A program made the translations under genes and the position numbers. From Blautia liquoris (lineage in GTDB: Bacteria; Bacillota; Clostridia; Lachnospirales; Lachnospiraceae): a stretch of 64,000 bases of DNA. Within the stretch, counting starts at the first letter, position 1; each line of letters starts with the position of its first letter. The DNA lies in NCBI RefSeq assembly GCF_015159595.1, contig NZ_CP063304.1, positions 558,001-622,000 on the forward strand. The letters run 5' to 3'. Below the pieces are notes generated by a model. It had not been told where the DNA came from, ran no database searches, and saw nothing but the letters and a program-made list of their open reading frames with translations. This document shows positions 26,868 to 37,378 of this stretch, piece by piece.

Positions 26868-28857
26868 AGAGGAGAGATTTGTAAACCCTTATAACTTTAT
26901 TCCGTTTGAAAGGAAATGTGAACGCAGCAAACCGGAGATAAACAGAAACGATTGTTATACAGGGTATTTTGACTGCAAGATAACGCTTTTAACACCGTTG
27001 TTTATTCCGAATACTTCATCTGATACAAGGCTGGTATGTGAAAGTGATAGAAAGGAAGCAGCGAAACGTTCAGAAGAAGATGGGAAGAATGTGGAAGAGG
27101 AATTCAAAGGCTATGACTTTTTCTCGTATGACGATTGGTCAGGGGAAAAGGCAATAGATGATTTAAAAGAGGCTTATCCTCCCAAAGAGCCGATTATTCC
27201 AGGCAGTGAACTTAGGGGAACGCTGCGCAGTGTATATGAGGCTGCATTCAATGGGTGTATGTCGTCTGTATCATCAGAACGGATACTCTCCAGGAGATCG
27301 AATGACGTTATGAAGCCGGGTATTCTGATGGAAAAGAAGGAACAAGGGGATAAGGTAGGTAAGAAGAGTGGGTGGATTCTAAAACCTTGTAAGAAAGTTG
27401 GAATTACATTTCGACAATGCTCCGGAGAATATGAAAATTGGAAGGAAGGGCAGGAGATATGGTTTAAGCCCCGAGGAAGGGGAAATATATGTGATAATTA
27501 TGAAGTGATTGAAGAAAGCACTTATGCAGAGCCTAAAGAAGGTGGAAAAGAAAGATACGAAAGAGCGCAATGGAAAAAGGAAAAATATTTTAAGGGATGG
27601 CTTCATAAAGGCGAGCCTATAAAAGGAAAATGCCATGAATCTATTTTTTACAGTCCTGATAAAGCTAGAGAAAATGTTCTTTCTTGTGATGTCGATGCAT
27701 TAAAAAAACTAAAACAAGAATATGGTACGTCTAGGTATAATGAGTATAAAGTGGATCCAAAGGGGACGCTTGTCTATTATAATCGAAAAGGAGAACATAT
27801 TTATCTATCTCCTGCCTGTATTGGGAGGGAAATATTCACTAAATCTATTACGGATTTATTGGAAAAGAATGGCGGGTATATGCCATGTACAGGGAGTGGG
27901 GATAAATTATGTCCGGCATGTCAGATATTTGGAATGTTGGAGAACACAGGGAAGCATGTTTCCTATTCCTATGCTTCTAAAGTGCGGATAACAGATGCTA
28001 AGTTAATTCAACCAGCAGTGGATCGTGACAAACTATTTGATGCTCCTCTAGTTCTTCCGGAATTAGGAGAACCTAAGCCGGGCTGCGTTGAGTTTTATAC
28101 AGAATCTCCTTATGAACTTACAGAAGAGAAAGCTCATAGCGATAAATATATAGAGAACAGAGAGGGCTATTGGACTTATGATTATAAAGATGTGGGAAAA
28201 ATAAATCATGTTCCACTGGAGAAGAACCAGCCAAAACTGCGTGGTCGGAAGTTTTATTGGCACAGTAATCCAGATTGTAAAAGCATAAGAGAAAAAACAG
28301 GGGAAAAACTTAGTGCTATGAAAGTCAGGATAAGACCCATGAAAAAAAATAATCAGCCTCTATTTTGCTTTCGTGTATATTTTGAACAGCTGAATAAGCA
28401 GCAACTACAGCAGCTAAAATGGACACTGGATTTTGAGGATAGGAATTGTGCCCATAAATTAGGTCGTGCAAAGCCTCTGGGATTTGGCAGTGTAAAAATT
28501 CAAGTGGATGCACTTGTACTTCGGGAGATTGACTTTAAAACAGGTATTTGGAGAGAAAAGGTTCAAGATATAAAAACATTTTTCCCAAATCCTATTTGGA
28601 ATAATAAAAATCGAACTAACCTGAAGTTAATAGCAGATTGGGAAAATAAACCTGATAATGTGAGGTATCCCTGCGTTAAAACAGCAAAAAATGCGAACGC
28701 AGATGGAGGGGATGATGCAGCGGGCTATGAGTGGTTTGCACAAAATAAGGGGAAGATGCGATTCCCTAGTTTTATGAAGGTTCTTCCAAAAGTAGCTGAG
28801 GATGCTTTGAAAGATTTGGAATCCGGTAAAGCATTGGATATGTTAGATAGAAAATAA
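26860..28857 (+). CDS. TIGR03986-like RAMP protein (large Cas7 with insertion)
   Basis: This 665-residue RAMP protein is the last gene of the type III operon. It has PIIPGSELRGTLRSVYEAAF near residue 110, a zinc-binding-like CTGSGDKLCPACQIFG near 340-352, YASKVRITDAKL just after, and a glycine loop LGRAKPLGFGSVKI near 535. The large segment between the first and second blocks (about 130-320) is lysine-rich and looks like an insertion, which matches the Cas7-insertion subunit of III-D2. GGAGGAGG lies 8 bases before the chosen ATG; the open frame extends 102 bases further upstream without a ribosome site. The gene overlaps csx19 by 8 bases. Confidence 0.8.
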   Translation: MNKEERFVNPYNFIPFERKCERSKPEINRNDCYTGYFDCKITLLTPLFIPNTSSDTRLVCESDRKEAAKRSEEDGKNVEEEFKGYDFFSYDDWSGEKAIDDLKEAYPPKEPIIPGSELRGTLRSVYEAAFNGCMSSVSSERILSRRSNDVMKPGILMEKKEQGDKVGKKSGWILKPCKKVGITFRQCSGEYENWKEGQEIWFKPRGRGNICDNYEVIEESTYAEPKEGGKERYERAQWKKEKYFKGWLHKGEPIKGKCHESIFYSPDKARENVLSCDVDALKKLKQEYGTSRYNEYKVDPKGTLVYYNRKGEHIYLSPACIGREIFTKSITDLLEKNGGYMPCTGSGDKLCPACQIFGMLENTGKHVSYSYASKVRITDAKLIQPAVDRDKLFDAPLVLPELGEPKPGCVEFYTESPYELTEEKAHSDKYIENREGYWTYDYKDVGKINHVPLEKNQPKLRGRKFYWHSNPDCKSIREKTGEKLSAMKVRIRPMKKNNQPLFCFRVYFEQLNKQQLQQLKWTLDFEDRNCAHKLGRAKPLGFGSVKIQVDALVLREIDFKTGIWREKVQDIKTFFPNPIWNNKNRTNLKLIADWENKPDNVRYPCVKTAKNANADGGDDAAGYEWFAQNKGKMRFPSFMKVLPKVAEDALKDLESGKALDMLDRK

Positions 28858-28992
28858 GATTTGCAGGTACTGTGTTGAGTAGAATTAGGAATGTAAAGCG
28901 GTAATCCTCGGTTATTCAATTGCCGAGTAGTTCATACATAGAATTCTTTCTGAAATGCTTGCAAGGATAAGTGATAAGTGATACTATTGTAT

Positions 28993-29164
28993 GGTGCGAA
29001 AGGGTAGTGAACATAAAATTCCAGGGGGATTCGCACCAGAAATAGTGCACAAAATAGTTGGGGAAAGACAAGTATACAGATTCTTAATGTTATATGTGTG
29101 CTCGCATTGTAAATTGTGTATATGAATTTGCTCGCTGAATGATAAAATTCTATACAAATTTGCT
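28993..29164 (+). promoter_or_regulatory. CRISPR leader of array 1
   Basis: The 307-base gap after the type III operon is AT-rich and holds no gene. It contains an inverted repeat GGTGCGAA (28993-29000) / TTCGCACC (29030-29037), about 130 bases before the first repeat. It ends AAATTTGCT directly at the repeat. Both features recur at array 2. A possible promoter is TTGCTC (29128-29133), 17 bases, TATACA (29151-29156). The leader side is on the left, because the decayed repeat is at the right end. Confidence 0.75.
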
Positions 29165-32100
29165 GTCGATATCTGTATGGATATCGTGGATTGAAATCGA
29201 CTTAACATACTTTTCCATCTCCCTTTCCCTTAAAAGTCGATATCTGTATGGATATCGTGGATTGAAATCGACTACTATCGTGAGTACGACATGATGGTAG
29301 ACGGTCGATATCTGTATGGATATCGTGGATTGAAATTATACGTTGTGGTGTCTCTACCCATCCATAGTTGTCGATATCTGTATGGATATCGTGGATTGAA
29401 ATGCTGAGGGACGGCATATCTGAGATTATTGGATCACGTCGATATCTGTATGGATATCGTGGATTGAAATTGGAAGGCCTAACCAGTGTTGTATAGCCCT
29501 CACAGTCGATATCTGTATGGATATCGTGGATTGAAATTATCCAACTCTGATGAAACTGCATTTCATGGCAGCGTCGATATCTGTATGGATATCGTGGATT
29601 GAAATAAATGGATGCCCTGCCTTAAATTGTTCTTTTTCGTCGATATCTGTATGGATATCGTGGATTGAAATGTTAATCTGCATGAAGACATTATAACAGC
29701 CGTTTCCGTCGATATCTGTATGGATATCGTGGATTGAAATTTTCAACAACTCACGAATTCGTGGATTTTCTTTAGTCGATATCTGTATGGATATCGTGGA
29801 TTGAAATTTTGCTCTCCAACCTGCTAACTCATCCATCAAATCGTCGATATCTGTATGGATATCGTGGATTGAAATAAGATTCCCGATGGAGTTTCTTTTA
29901 GTCAAGAAGAGTCGATATCTGTATGGATATCGTGGATTGAAATTCTTTATGTGATGGACATTGAAGAAGGGTCTATCTGGTCGATATCTGTATGGATATC
30001 GTGGATTGAAATCCATATCCCTTGATTATACAGCATTTTCTTTCCGTCGATATCTGTATGGATATCGTGGATTGAAATTACAGGTCTACTATTAATGGAT
30101 AGTTGACGGTATGGTCGATATCTGTATGGATATCGTGGATTGAAATCATTATTTGGATGGGAAGAAGACGGATGGCTTACAGTCGATATCTGTATGGATA
30201 TCGTGGATTGAAATCCTGCATTCGACTTCCAGAATTCGGTTGATGGCGTCGATATCTGTATGGATATCGTGGATTGAAATGTCATCCTCGGGGTCGAAAC
30301 CGATGGTACAGGTTCCGTCGATATCTGTATGGATATCGTGGATTGAAATCGTCATAACAGAGTTTTTTACAATCGAATATGTCAGTCGATATCTGTATGG
30401 ATATCGTGGATTGAAATATCGCAATGATAAGAGGAGCAAGCGTTCCGACCTGTCGATATCTGTATGGATATCGTGGATTGAAATTTACTGGCTGCATCAC
30501 TCAGCAGCGTTCTGGTCAGTCGATATCTGTATGGATATCGTGGATTGAAATTATAAGATTAGCTGGATAGCATGGCCAGTCCAGGTCGATATCTGTATGG
30601 ATATCGTGGATTGAAATTGATATCTGATTCGTCAAAATCAGATTTTTTAAGTCGATATCTGTATGGATATCGTGGATTGAAATTTGTTGAGGATACTACA
30701 GTTGTCCGTGATCCGAAGTCGATATCTGTATGGATATCGTGGATTGAAATAGCAGTAGACCGCTGTCTTTCCCACCAGAAAATGGTCGATATCTGTATGG
30801 ATATCGTGGATTGAAATGTTGTGATTATGCACAAAAAATATGCAAATTGCGGTCGATATCTGTATGGATATCGTGGATTGAAATATAAATTTTATTTTTT
30901 TCTGCTGTTCTTTGGTTGCGTCGATATCTGTATGGATATCGTGGATTGAAATACCCTTATAAAGTGTATTCTGAGCAATCAGTTCCGTCGATATCTGTAT
31001 GGATATCGTGGATTGAAATTCTTACGGACTGCATGAAATCACTGTCTTTTCGGTCGATATCTGTATGGATATCGTGGATTGAAATTTTTCGTCCGATGAG
31101 CGTTGCTCCACTTACGAAGAGGTCGATATCTGTATGGATATCGTGGATTGAAATGCGAACGAGAGGTCGGCGACTATGACACAATCGCGTCGATATCTGT
31201 ATGGATATCGTGGATTGAAATATCTCTTCGTATGTGTATTCTTCTGCAAGTTCCTCGTCGATATCTGTATGGATATCGTGGATTGAAATGATTTTTAGCG
31301 TCTTTATTGGAAAAGAGAATATTATGTCGATATCTGTATGGATATCGTGGATTGAAATAAGTTACGTCGGCGCAGCATGATCTCTATTTTACGTCGATAT
31401 CTGTATGGATATCGTGGATTGAAATTAAAATTGAAAGTGCAGAGGCGCGCTCAGCATGGTCGATATCTGTATGGATATCGTGGATTGAAATAGATATGTT
31501 AGTATTCTCTGATCCTCTGCCCCTGTCGATATCTGTATGGATATCGTGGATTGAAATCCCATCATCAGTTCCAATCCAATCTATCTCTGACGGTCGATAT
31601 CTGTATGGATATCGTGGATTGAAATTCTTCTCTCTCTGAAAATATTGTTCTTCCCGGCGTCGATATCTGTATGGATATCGTGGATTGAAATTGTTACCTT
31701 CGTAGCAAGCATAGTGTACTCTTCGTCGATATCTGTATGGATATCGTGGATTGAAATATTTTTAAGATTCAGCCATGCCCGCCAAACACGGTCGATATCT
31801 GTATGGATATCGTGGATTGAAATATTTTGGGCAATGTCTATCCGGTCTTCGTGTTCCGTCGATATCTGTATGGATATCGTGGATTGAAATTTATGTCCGA
31901 TTTCTAACATTTCACCAAATAGTGTCGATATCTGTATGGATATCGTGGATTGAAATCACAAATTGTTGTGGATAACTTGAGATGTAGTAATCGTCGATAT
32001 CTGTATGGATATCGTGGATTGAAATACTATATGTGAGTAACTAATACTAATATGCACAGTCGATATCTGTATGGATATCGTGGATTGAAATACCCGTAAT

Positions 32101-32682
32101 GGGTTAGGAAAGTTTTTGAAACTTCGTCGATATCTGTATGGATATCGTGGATTGAAATAATAAAAAAATCGGCGTTCAGACGGGTACAACGTCGATATCT
32201 GTATGGATATCGTGGATTGAAATCACGAACACCGGCGCCTTGTTCGGAAAAACTACGGTCGATATCTGTATGGATATCGTGGATTGAAATATACATTCCG
32301 GCTATGAACTTATGCATGGCCTGTGGTCGATATCTGTATGGATATCGTGGATTGAAATTTATGTTTGCAAACAGGTCGGACTGACTACACAGTCGATATC
32401 TGTATGGATATCGTGGATTGAAATGGATATACGCATTGCAGCCGTTGGTAGAGCATGGTCGATATCTGTATGGATATCGTGGATTGAAATACTCTAAAAT
32501 GCTTTGCCAATTTGTACAGATTAGTCGATATCTGTATGGATATCGTGGATTGAAATAAAAACACAAATGGCTTATCTTTCGGACGGTGTAGTCGATATCT
32601 GTATGGATATCGTGGATTGAAATGCCGGATATAGCTTGTCAATCTGGTTAAATTTTTGTCGATATATATCGTGGATTGAAAT
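29165..32682 (+). CRISPR. CRISPR array 1: 53 repeats (33 bp), 52 spacers, I-C-type repeat
   Basis: I counted 52 full repeats of 33 bp plus one terminal repeat that lacks 8 internal bases (32658-32682). The repeat is GT, a 7-bp stem CGATATC/GATATCG around a TGTATG loop, then the 11-base tail TGGATTGAAAT. Spacers are about 32-38 bp. The first spacer begins at 29198. The array is transcribed rightward from the leader at 28993-29164. It lies between the type III operon and the I-C operon, and the tail is what a Cas5c cut at the stem base would leave as an 11-nt 5' handle. Confidence 0.98.
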
Positions 32683-32765
32683 AGCAAATTTTACTGATAA
32701 AAATATGAACAAAAAATCATAATAACCTATAGAAAAAATATAAAAATTATGTTAAGATATGATCT

Positions 32766-34922
32766 ATGGAGGTGATTGGGATTAGATATCTCGCACATAT
32801 TAGTGAAGATAAAACTAGAGAACAGGCATTATACGACCATTTAATAGGAACGGCGAAACTTGCTGGAGAATTTTCATCCGCTTTTCATTGTGAGGGTTGG
32901 GGATATGGCTGTGGAATGATGCATGATATAGGAAAATATTCAGATAAATTTCAAAAACGTCTTCATGGCGGTTCAATCACAGATCATGCCACAGCTGGAG
33001 CAAAAGAGTTATATAAGAGAAATATAATAGCGGCCTACTGCATTTCCGGGCATCACTCTGGACTTCTGGACGGAGGGCAGTCTGCGGATGTGGGGGGAGA
33101 GGCTACTTTATGCGGAAGAATGCAGAAAAAACTAGAAAATTATCAGTATTTTCAAACAGAAGTTGAAGTTCCAAACTTTCCTGCTATTCCACTTAAACAG
33201 CTGGGAAAGGGCGGCTTCAGTCTATCATTTTTTATTCGTATGCTGTTTTCCTGTCTGGTAGATGCAGACTATCTGGATACAGAAATGTTTATGGCAGATG
33301 GAAACGTCGACAGAGGTGATTTTGATCCTGTGGATATTTTATTTGAACGTCTTTTTCGCCACGTGAAACCATGGCTTCAAAATACGGATAAGAATACGGT
33401 AAACGGAAGGCGGACCGCGATTCTTAAAGCCAGTTTGGAGATGGGAAAACGTAAGAAAGGCCTTTTCCAAATGACGGTTCCCACTGGCGGTGGGAAAACA
33501 ATTTCATCCCTTGCTTTTGGACTTTGCCATGCGAAAGAGCATAGGCTTAACAGAGTCATTTATGTCATCCCATACACTTCAATCATTGAACAAAATGCCC
33601 AGGTGTTTAAAGATATTCTGGGTGAACAAAATGTTCTGGAAGATCATTGCAATGTGGTTTATGAGGATAGAGATGGGGAATTAAATCTGATGCAGCTGGC
33701 GGCGGAAAATTGGGATTGTCCGATTGTGGTGACTACCAATGTCCAGTTTTTTGAATCGTTGTTTGCCAGTAAGACATCTAAGTGTCGAAAATTACATAAC
33801 ATTTCCAATAGCGTGATTATCTTTGATGAGGCGCAGATGTTGCCAATTAATTATCTGAGGCCGTGCGTTCAGACAATCAGTGAATTGGTTTATAATTATC
33901 AAAGTTCTGTTGTACTTTGTACGGCTACGCAGCCATCCTTGAAACAATTTTTTCCTTCTCAGATGGAAATTTCTGAGATATGTCCTGATGTTAAAGGACA
34001 ATATAATTTTTTTAGGCGTACAAGCTTTAAAAATGCCGGGGAATTGGCAAAAGATCAGTTGAGCATGGGATTAAGAGAGCATTCTCAGGTACTTTGCGTT
34101 TTGAACAGCAGGAGAGCAGTTCAGCAGATTTATGCCTCTTTAAGCAATGAGAAGGGGATTTTTCATCTTTCCACTTTCATGTATCCTAAGCATAGGAAAA
34201 GGCTTTTGTCTGTCATTCGAAAACGTTTACAAGAAGGTAAACCATGTAAATTAATTTCTACCAGTCTGGTTGAGGCTGGAGTGGATTTTGATTTTCCAAC
34301 TGTGTATCGGGAATTGGCAGGAATTGATTCTATGATTCAGGCAGCCGGAAGGTGTAATAGAGAAGGAAAACGTCCACGGGATATGAGTAAAACTGTGATT
34401 TTCACATTGGAGAAGGAGGAGAATATCCGTATTCCTCAGTCGCTGAAGCTTCCAATCGAAGTTGCAAATCAGGTGTCAGAAGAATATGAAGATATTGCTT
34501 CTCCAGAGGCAATCGAAACGTATTTTAAACAATTGTATTATTTTAAGGGCGAAAGTCTGGATGTAAAGGATATTATAGGGCAGATGGAGGAAGGAGTAAA
34601 ATCAAGACTTTTCCCCTTTGCAACAGTAAGCAGGCAGTTTCGACTAATTGAAAATGATACAAAAACTATTTTCATTGACAAGGAGCCGGAAGCGAAGCAA
34701 ATTGTTGAAAGAATCCGGCGCGGAGAGCATTCCCGTCAGCTGGTGAGAGAAGCAGGGCAATACTGTGTCAGCATATACAACAATGACTTTGAGAACCTGA
34801 ATGGGGCGGGAAGGCTGGAAGCAATTGAGATGGATTTTTATCTTTTGCGTAACAAGGAACAATATACTGAACAGAAAGGTTTGGAAATTCAGGTAGAAAG
34901 AGGAGATGCAGTAATGTATTGA
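32766..34922 (+). CDS. cas3: Cas3 helicase-nuclease, type I-C
   Basis: This protein of up to 718 residues fuses an N-terminal HD nuclease and a superfamily 2 helicase. HD residues include H25, H53-D54 (MMHDIGKYSDKF) and GHHSGL near 95-100. Helicase motifs are VPTGGGKT near 240, IIFDEAQML near 353, CTATQPSL, and AGRCNREG. After Cascade binds target DNA, Cas3 is recruited to nick and degrade it. It lies 84 bp after array 1 and opens the I-C operon. The annotated ATG at 32766 has no ribosome site. GGAGGTGAT lies inside the frame at 32768-32776, so translation may start at the ATT at 32781, giving MRYLAHIS. Confidence 0.95.
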   Translation: MEVIGIRYLAHISEDKTREQALYDHLIGTAKLAGEFSSAFHCEGWGYGCGMMHDIGKYSDKFQKRLHGGSITDHATAGAKELYKRNIIAAYCISGHHSGLLDGGQSADVGGEATLCGRMQKKLENYQYFQTEVEVPNFPAIPLKQLGKGGFSLSFFIRMLFSCLVDADYLDTEMFMADGNVDRGDFDPVDILFERLFRHVKPWLQNTDKNTVNGRRTAILKASLEMGKRKKGLFQMTVPTGGGKTISSLAFGLCHAKEHRLNRVIYVIPYTSIIEQNAQVFKDILGEQNVLEDHCNVVYEDRDGELNLMQLAAENWDCPIVVTTNVQFFESLFASKTSKCRKLHNISNSVIIFDEAQMLPINYLRPCVQTISELVYNYQSSVVLCTATQPSLKQFFPSQMEISEICPDVKGQYNFFRRTSFKNAGELAKDQLSMGLREHSQVLCVLNSRRAVQQIYASLSNEKGIFHLSTFMYPKHRKRLLSVIRKRLQEGKPCKLISTSLVEAGVDFDFPTVYRELAGIDSMIQAAGRCNREGKRPRDMSKTVIFTLEKEENIRIPQSLKLPIEVANQVSEEYEDIASPEAIETYFKQLYYFKGESLDVKDIIGQMEEGVKSRLFPFATVSRQFRLIENDTKTIFIDKEPEAKQIVERIRRGEHSRQLVREAGQYCVSIYNNDFENLNGAGRLEAIEMDFYLLRNKEQYTEQKGLEIQVERGDAVMY

Positions 34923-34942
34923 CGAATGAGAGGAGGAATTTC

Positions 34943-35602
34943 ATGAGCCATGGAGTAAAAGTCCGTGTCTGGGGTGATTTGGCGTTATTCTCCAGACCGG
35001 AAATGAAAGTAGAGCGGTGTAGTTATGATGTGATGACGCCGTCAGCGGCCAGGGGTATTTTAGAAGCAATCTACTGGCATCCTGGTATGCGTTGGATAAT
35101 AGATCGGATTTATGTCAGAAAACCTGTTCGTTTTACCAGTGTACGAAGAAATGAAGTAAAAGATAAGGTTCTGGCAAGTAAGGTGCTGTCTGCTGTAAAT
35201 GGAGGCAAGAATCCGCTGTATATCAGCACCAAGAAAACGATTGTTCAGAGAGCTTCCATATTACTGCAGGATGTGGACTATGTCATTGAGGCACATTTTG
35301 AAATGACGGAGCAGGCAACCGACAGTGATAATCCCGGAAAGTTTAAAGATATTATTATGCGCCGCTTAAGGAAAGGTGAATGTTATCATATGCCTTATTT
35401 AGGATGTAGAGAGTTCCCGGCTAATTTTGAGCTCTTTGAGAAAGCAGATATTGATACAGCCTATCCTGGTGAAGACAAGGATTTGGGCTATATGTTATAT
35501 GATTTTGACTATTCAGATCCGATGGATATTCAACCGATGTTTTTTCGGGCAGTTTTAAGGGATGGCATCCTGGAACTAAGGGATTGTGAGGTGGTACGAT
35601 GA
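34943..35602 (+). CDS. cas5c: Cas5c (Cas5d), I-C crRNA endonuclease and Cascade subunit
   Basis: This 219-residue RAMP protein replaces Cas6 in type I-C. It cuts the repeat at the stem base and stays on the 11-nt 5' handle. Family blocks are VRVWGDLALFSRPEMKVER, CSYDVMTPSAARGILEAI, FTSVRRNEV, and KGECYHMPYLGCREFPA, the last holding the Lys/His region used in catalysis by characterised Cas5d. The start at 34943 is set by AGGAGG 7 bases upstream; a longer frame from 34919 overlaps the end of cas3. It overlaps cas8c by four bases. Confidence 0.95.
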   Translation: MSHGVKVRVWGDLALFSRPEMKVERCSYDVMTPSAARGILEAIYWHPGMRWIIDRIYVRKPVRFTSVRRNEVKDKVLASKVLSAVNGGKNPLYISTKKTIVQRASILLQDVDYVIEAHFEMTEQATDSDNPGKFKDIIMRRLRKGECYHMPYLGCREFPANFELFEKADIDTAYPGEDKDLGYMLYDFDYSDPMDIQPMFFRAVLRDGILELRDCEVVR

Positions 35603-37377
35603 TATTGCAGTCTCTGGTTCAGTATTATGAAACGCTGGAGAGAAGGGGAGAAACAACAAAACCCGGGTGGTGCAGGGCAAAGGTATCATTTGCGCTTGAG
35701 CTTTCTCCAGATGGAGATTTGATTCGGGTCCTCTATCTGAAAGAGGAAAAGGAGAGAGGGAAAAAGACAGTTTGGGAACCGCAGCTGCTTACAGTGCCGC
35801 AGATGATTATCAAGACTTCGGGAATAGCGGCAAATTTTTTATGTGATAATTCCAGCTATTTTTTAGGAATTGACAATAAGGGTAAACCAGAACGTTCGAA
35901 AGAGTGCTTTCAATATGCCAAAGAAAAGCATAACCAGATTTTAAAGGAAACAGATTCTATGGCATCCAAGGCTGTGCGGAGATATTTTGAAAAATGGGAT
36001 CCCGCTGTAGCGATGGAGAATCCCGTTTTGGCTGAGAATTTGGAAGAAATACTAGCCGGAGCGAATCTGATATTTTATTTTGCCGGTAGTTATCTGCAGG
36101 AGGACAGTGCAATAAAAGCCGCATGGGAAAAATACAGGCAGGAGACATCGGATGGTCCGAAAGGAATTTGTCTGGTAACTGGGCAGAAAACTAAAATTTC
36201 CAGAATTCATGGAACGATTAAGGGAGTAGCGGGAGCACAAACCAGTGGAGCAGCATTCGTTTCGTTTAATGCACCTGCATTTGAATCTTATGGAAAAGAG
36301 CAAAGTTTTAATGCTCCTGTAGGAAATTATGCTGTATATGCATATACGACAGCACTTAATCATTTGTTAGGGGATAGAAAACATGTGACAACGATTGGAG
36401 ATACAACGGTGGTATATTGGTCGGAGGACGGAGAGGAAGTCTGCCAAGATGTGTTTGCAGATGTATCTGCTCCATCCAGTGCTAATTACGAAGTTGTAGA
36501 TGGTGTATTTAAAAATCTGGAAGCAAAAAAAGCAGTAAATGTTCCCGGGGTGGATAAGGCAATTTCTACGGAACAGCGATTTTATATACTGGGTTTGTCA
36601 CCAAATGCAGCCAGACTTGCAGTACGTTTCTTTTATCAGGACAGTTTTGGCAATATACTAAATCATATAAAGGCTCATTATGACAGGATGGAGATTGCAA
36701 AATCAGCAAAGGATGAGATGCAATATATGGGCATCTGGAGAATGTTGATGGAAACTGTAAATAAAAAATCTAAAGAAAAGAAACCGCTCTCCAATATGGC
36801 AGGAGCTGTCTACAGGGCAGTTGTTTCGGGAGAGCGCTACCCCAATTCCATGTATCAGGCTGTGATGGGGAGAATACGGGCGGAACAGGATGACAGTGAT
36901 AATCGGACTTATAAAATCACCAGAGGAAGAGCAGCAATTATTAAGGCTTTTTTGCTTAGAAACACAAACTATGGCAAGGAGGATATAACTGTGGCACTAA
37001 ATGAGAAAAGTGAGAATGTAGTTTATACATTGGGCAGAGAATTTGCAGTATTAGAGGAAATACAGGAGGCAGCTAATCCTGGTCTTAATGCAACAATCAA
37101 GGATCGGTATTTTAACTCGGCCTGCGCAACACCGGCATCTGTTTTTCCAATTCTGTTTAAATTGAAGAATAGCCATATCAAGAAGATGAGAGATAAAAAA
37201 AAGGAAATTTATTATGAGAAAATTTTAACTGATTTACAGGGGAGGATTCCGCTTGCCGATACAGGAGTTTTGGCATATCCAAAGAGATTGTCACTGGAAG
37301 AACAAGGGATGTTTATTTTGGGGTATTATCATCAGACACAGAAACGATATGAAAAAAAAGCCAAGGAGGAAGTATAA
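35599..37377 (+). CDS. cas8c: Cas8c (Csd1), I-C Cascade large subunit
   Basis: This 592-residue protein is the large subunit that reads the PAM in type I-C Cascade. It starts MILQSLVQYYETLERRGET, as Csd1 proteins do. It contains CLVTGQKTKISRIHGTIKG near 185-205, GAAFVSFNAPAFESYGKEQ next to it, and a C-terminal GMFILGYYHQTQ. In I-C an internal start of cas8c often yields a Cas11c small subunit; the C-terminal part here is helical, but I could not point to a definite internal site. It overlaps cas5c by four bases (ATGA) and sits one base before the cas7c start. Confidence 0.95.
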   Translation: MILQSLVQYYETLERRGETTKPGWCRAKVSFALELSPDGDLIRVLYLKEEKERGKKTVWEPQLLTVPQMIIKTSGIAANFLCDNSSYFLGIDNKGKPERSKECFQYAKEKHNQILKETDSMASKAVRRYFEKWDPAVAMENPVLAENLEEILAGANLIFYFAGSYLQEDSAIKAAWEKYRQETSDGPKGICLVTGQKTKISRIHGTIKGVAGAQTSGAAFVSFNAPAFESYGKEQSFNAPVGNYAVYAYTTALNHLLGDRKHVTTIGDTTVVYWSEDGEEVCQDVFADVSAPSSANYEVVDGVFKNLEAKKAVNVPGVDKAISTEQRFYILGLSPNAARLAVRFFYQDSFGNILNHIKAHYDRMEIAKSAKDEMQYMGIWRMLMETVNKKSKEKKPLSNMAGAVYRAVVSGERYPNSMYQAVMGRIRAEQDDSDNRTYKITRGRAAIIKAFLLRNTNYGKEDITVALNEKSENVVYTLGREFAVLEEIQEAANPGLNATIKDRYFNSACATPASVFPILFKLKNSHIKKMRDKKKEIYYEKILTDLQGRIPLADTGVLAYPKRLSLEEQGMFILGYYHQTQKRYEKKAKEEV

Positions 37378-37378
37378 G

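Noticed and set aside
29165-32682. Array 1 as a type III-specific array because it directly follows the type III operon
   Set aside because: The repeat has the I-C architecture and tail, and its leader resembles that of array 2, so an I-C origin is better supported.
29202-32687. Many open frames on both strands inside array 1 with repeated ISIHDIHTDID or YRYR motifs
   Set aside because: They are translations of the 33-bp CRISPR repeat; the unit is non-coding.
37253-37378. Extended N-terminus for cas7c
   Set aside because: It overlaps cas8c by 126 bases without a ribosome site, while 37379 has AGGAGGAAG and begins a normal Csd2 N-terminus.
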